In this document: one piece after another, positions 63,582 to 64,000 of the stretch
How the letters are laid out: the number at the start of each line of letters is the position of its first letter
Position numbering within the stretch: the first letter of the stretch is position 1
NCBI RefSeq assembly: GCF_003072505.1
Contig: NZ_NTGB01000001.1
Coordinates: forward strand, 2,281,955 to 2,345,954
From: Polynucleobacter rarus
GTDB lineage: Bacteria > Pseudomonadota > Gammaproteobacteria > Burkholderiales > Burkholderiaceae
Length of the DNA: 64,000 nt
Reading direction: 5' to 3'
Program-made: the position numbers and the translations under genes
The notes under the pieces: model-generated
What the model saw: the letters and a program-made list of their open reading frames with translations, nothing else
What the model was told of the DNA's origin: nothing
Databases searched by the model: none

Positions 63582-64000
63582 TTATTTAGTCAATTCTTCA
63601 AGTTTATTAGTTACATCATCTATAAATCGTAATGCAGTAGCCATCATCTTTTCAGAAGTTATATTGTAATTTGCTAATAATCCGTCATTACATGTTTTTA
63701 CTGCCTGCTCAAAGTCTTGCTCTTGTTGAATCAACTTCTTTAATCCACTTCCAGCGACCAAGGATAACTCACTCACCTCATTTGGGAATTTTTCCTCTAA
63801 TGCATCTAACCAAAGCCTCGGCCACTCTCTTAAGTCTTTCTTGCTTTCTGTCATGAGGTACGCTAAGGCCAAAACTCGTCCCAAGTCTTTATTTGACCTC
63901 TTAATATTGGTAGTTCCTATTGTTTCATTTCCAATGACTGGGTGGTGTAGCAAATTGGCCAATGCCATCATCTCCGGTCTTGCTATAGCTATTTGGTATT
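63582..64000 (-). CDS. C-terminal part of an unidentified protein, cut by window edge
   Basis: On the minus strand the frame is open from the right edge (IARPEMMALANLLHHP upstream and including the ATG at 63971) down to a stop at 63582, so at least 138 codons belong to a longer gene. Internal features are NIKRSNKDLGRVLALAYLM, EWPRLWLDALEEKFP and a helical C-terminal end. The RSNKDLGRVLALAYL stretch recalls the end of nucleotidyltransferase-like or DUF proteins paired with regulators, but I cannot name it. No signal peptide or membrane segment in the visible part. Confidence 0.5.
   Translation of the reverse strand, partial: YQIAIARPEMMALANLLHHPVIGNETIGTTNIKRSNKDLGRVLALAYLMTESKKDLREWPRLWLDALEEKFPNEVSELSLVAGSGLKKLIQQEQDFEQAVKTCNDGLLANYNITSEKMMATALRFIDDVTNKLEELTK

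Noticed and set aside
1-64000. CRISPR arrays, tRNA or rRNA genes
   Set aside because: No spaced direct repeats of CRISPR size and no cloverleaf or rRNA sequence recognised on either strand.

Overview
The window looks like the chromosome of a low-GC betaproteobacterium, probably Burkholderiales and possibly Polynucleobacter-like. This is an inference from the pyrR-pyrB pairing, a 42-residue entericidin-type lipoprotein, an RfaH-type NusG paralogue and general protein style; there is no rRNA or tRNA in the window to test it. Almost the whole window is one very large surface-polysaccharide locus. The last 4 kb hold pyrimidine genes and a cluster of toxin-antitoxin genes.

Region 1 (1-22.0 kb) is an O-antigen-type locus, nearly all on the minus strand. 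It starts at the left edge with the 3' part of an O-antigen polymerase/ligase gene on the plus strand. Then come dTDP-L-rhamnose genes (rfbBDAC), glycosyltransferases, two FkbM methyltransferases, a second Gmd-like dehydratase, a UDP-glucuronate decarboxylase (UDP-xylose), a Wzx flippase, GDP-L-fucose genes (fcl, gmd) and an initiation set (WbpM/PglF-type dehydratase, PglC-type phosphoglycosyl transferase, WbpV-like reductase). A VanZ-like gene ends the block. An IS3-family element (22.27-23.59 kb) sits exactly where the strand switches.

Region 2 (23.7-29.7 kb, plus strand) carries a methyltransferase and a yjbEFGH/gfcABCD-like set: a small exported Ala/Gly-rich protein, an intrinsic terminator, a YjbF/GfcB lipoprotein and one 1190-residue protein that appears to fuse YjbG (GfcC) and YjbH (GfcD).

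Region 3 (29.7-57.5 kb, minus strand, very AT-rich in its middle) is a capsule-type locus. In transcription order it has an ElyC/YdcF protein, a small membrane protein, Wzb, Wza, Wzc, UDP-HexNAc dehydrogenase and epimerase (UDP-N-acetylgalactosaminuronate), a PglK-type ABC flippase, pseudaminic-acid genes pseB, pseC, pseF, a PseH-like acetyltransferase and pseI (no PseG seen), GT4 glycosyltransferases, an AsnB amidotransferase, an EpsG-type polymerase and a membrane transglutaminase-like protein. Two genes here are clearly decayed: a sugar O-methyltransferase and an acyltransferase-3. Upstream of the block lies a perfect ops element (GGCGGTAGCGTG), and next to it the gene for an RfaH-type antiterminator. 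RfaH pausing and recruitment at ops probably lets polymerase read through this long operon.

Region 4 (57.6-64 kb) contains rfaH, pyrB, pyrR, the entericidin-like gene, an abiEi/abiEii type IV toxin-antitoxin pair, a VapB-like antitoxin without its DNA-binding part, an XRE/HipB-like regulator with a perfect 11-bp inverted repeat over its start, and a gene running off the right edge.
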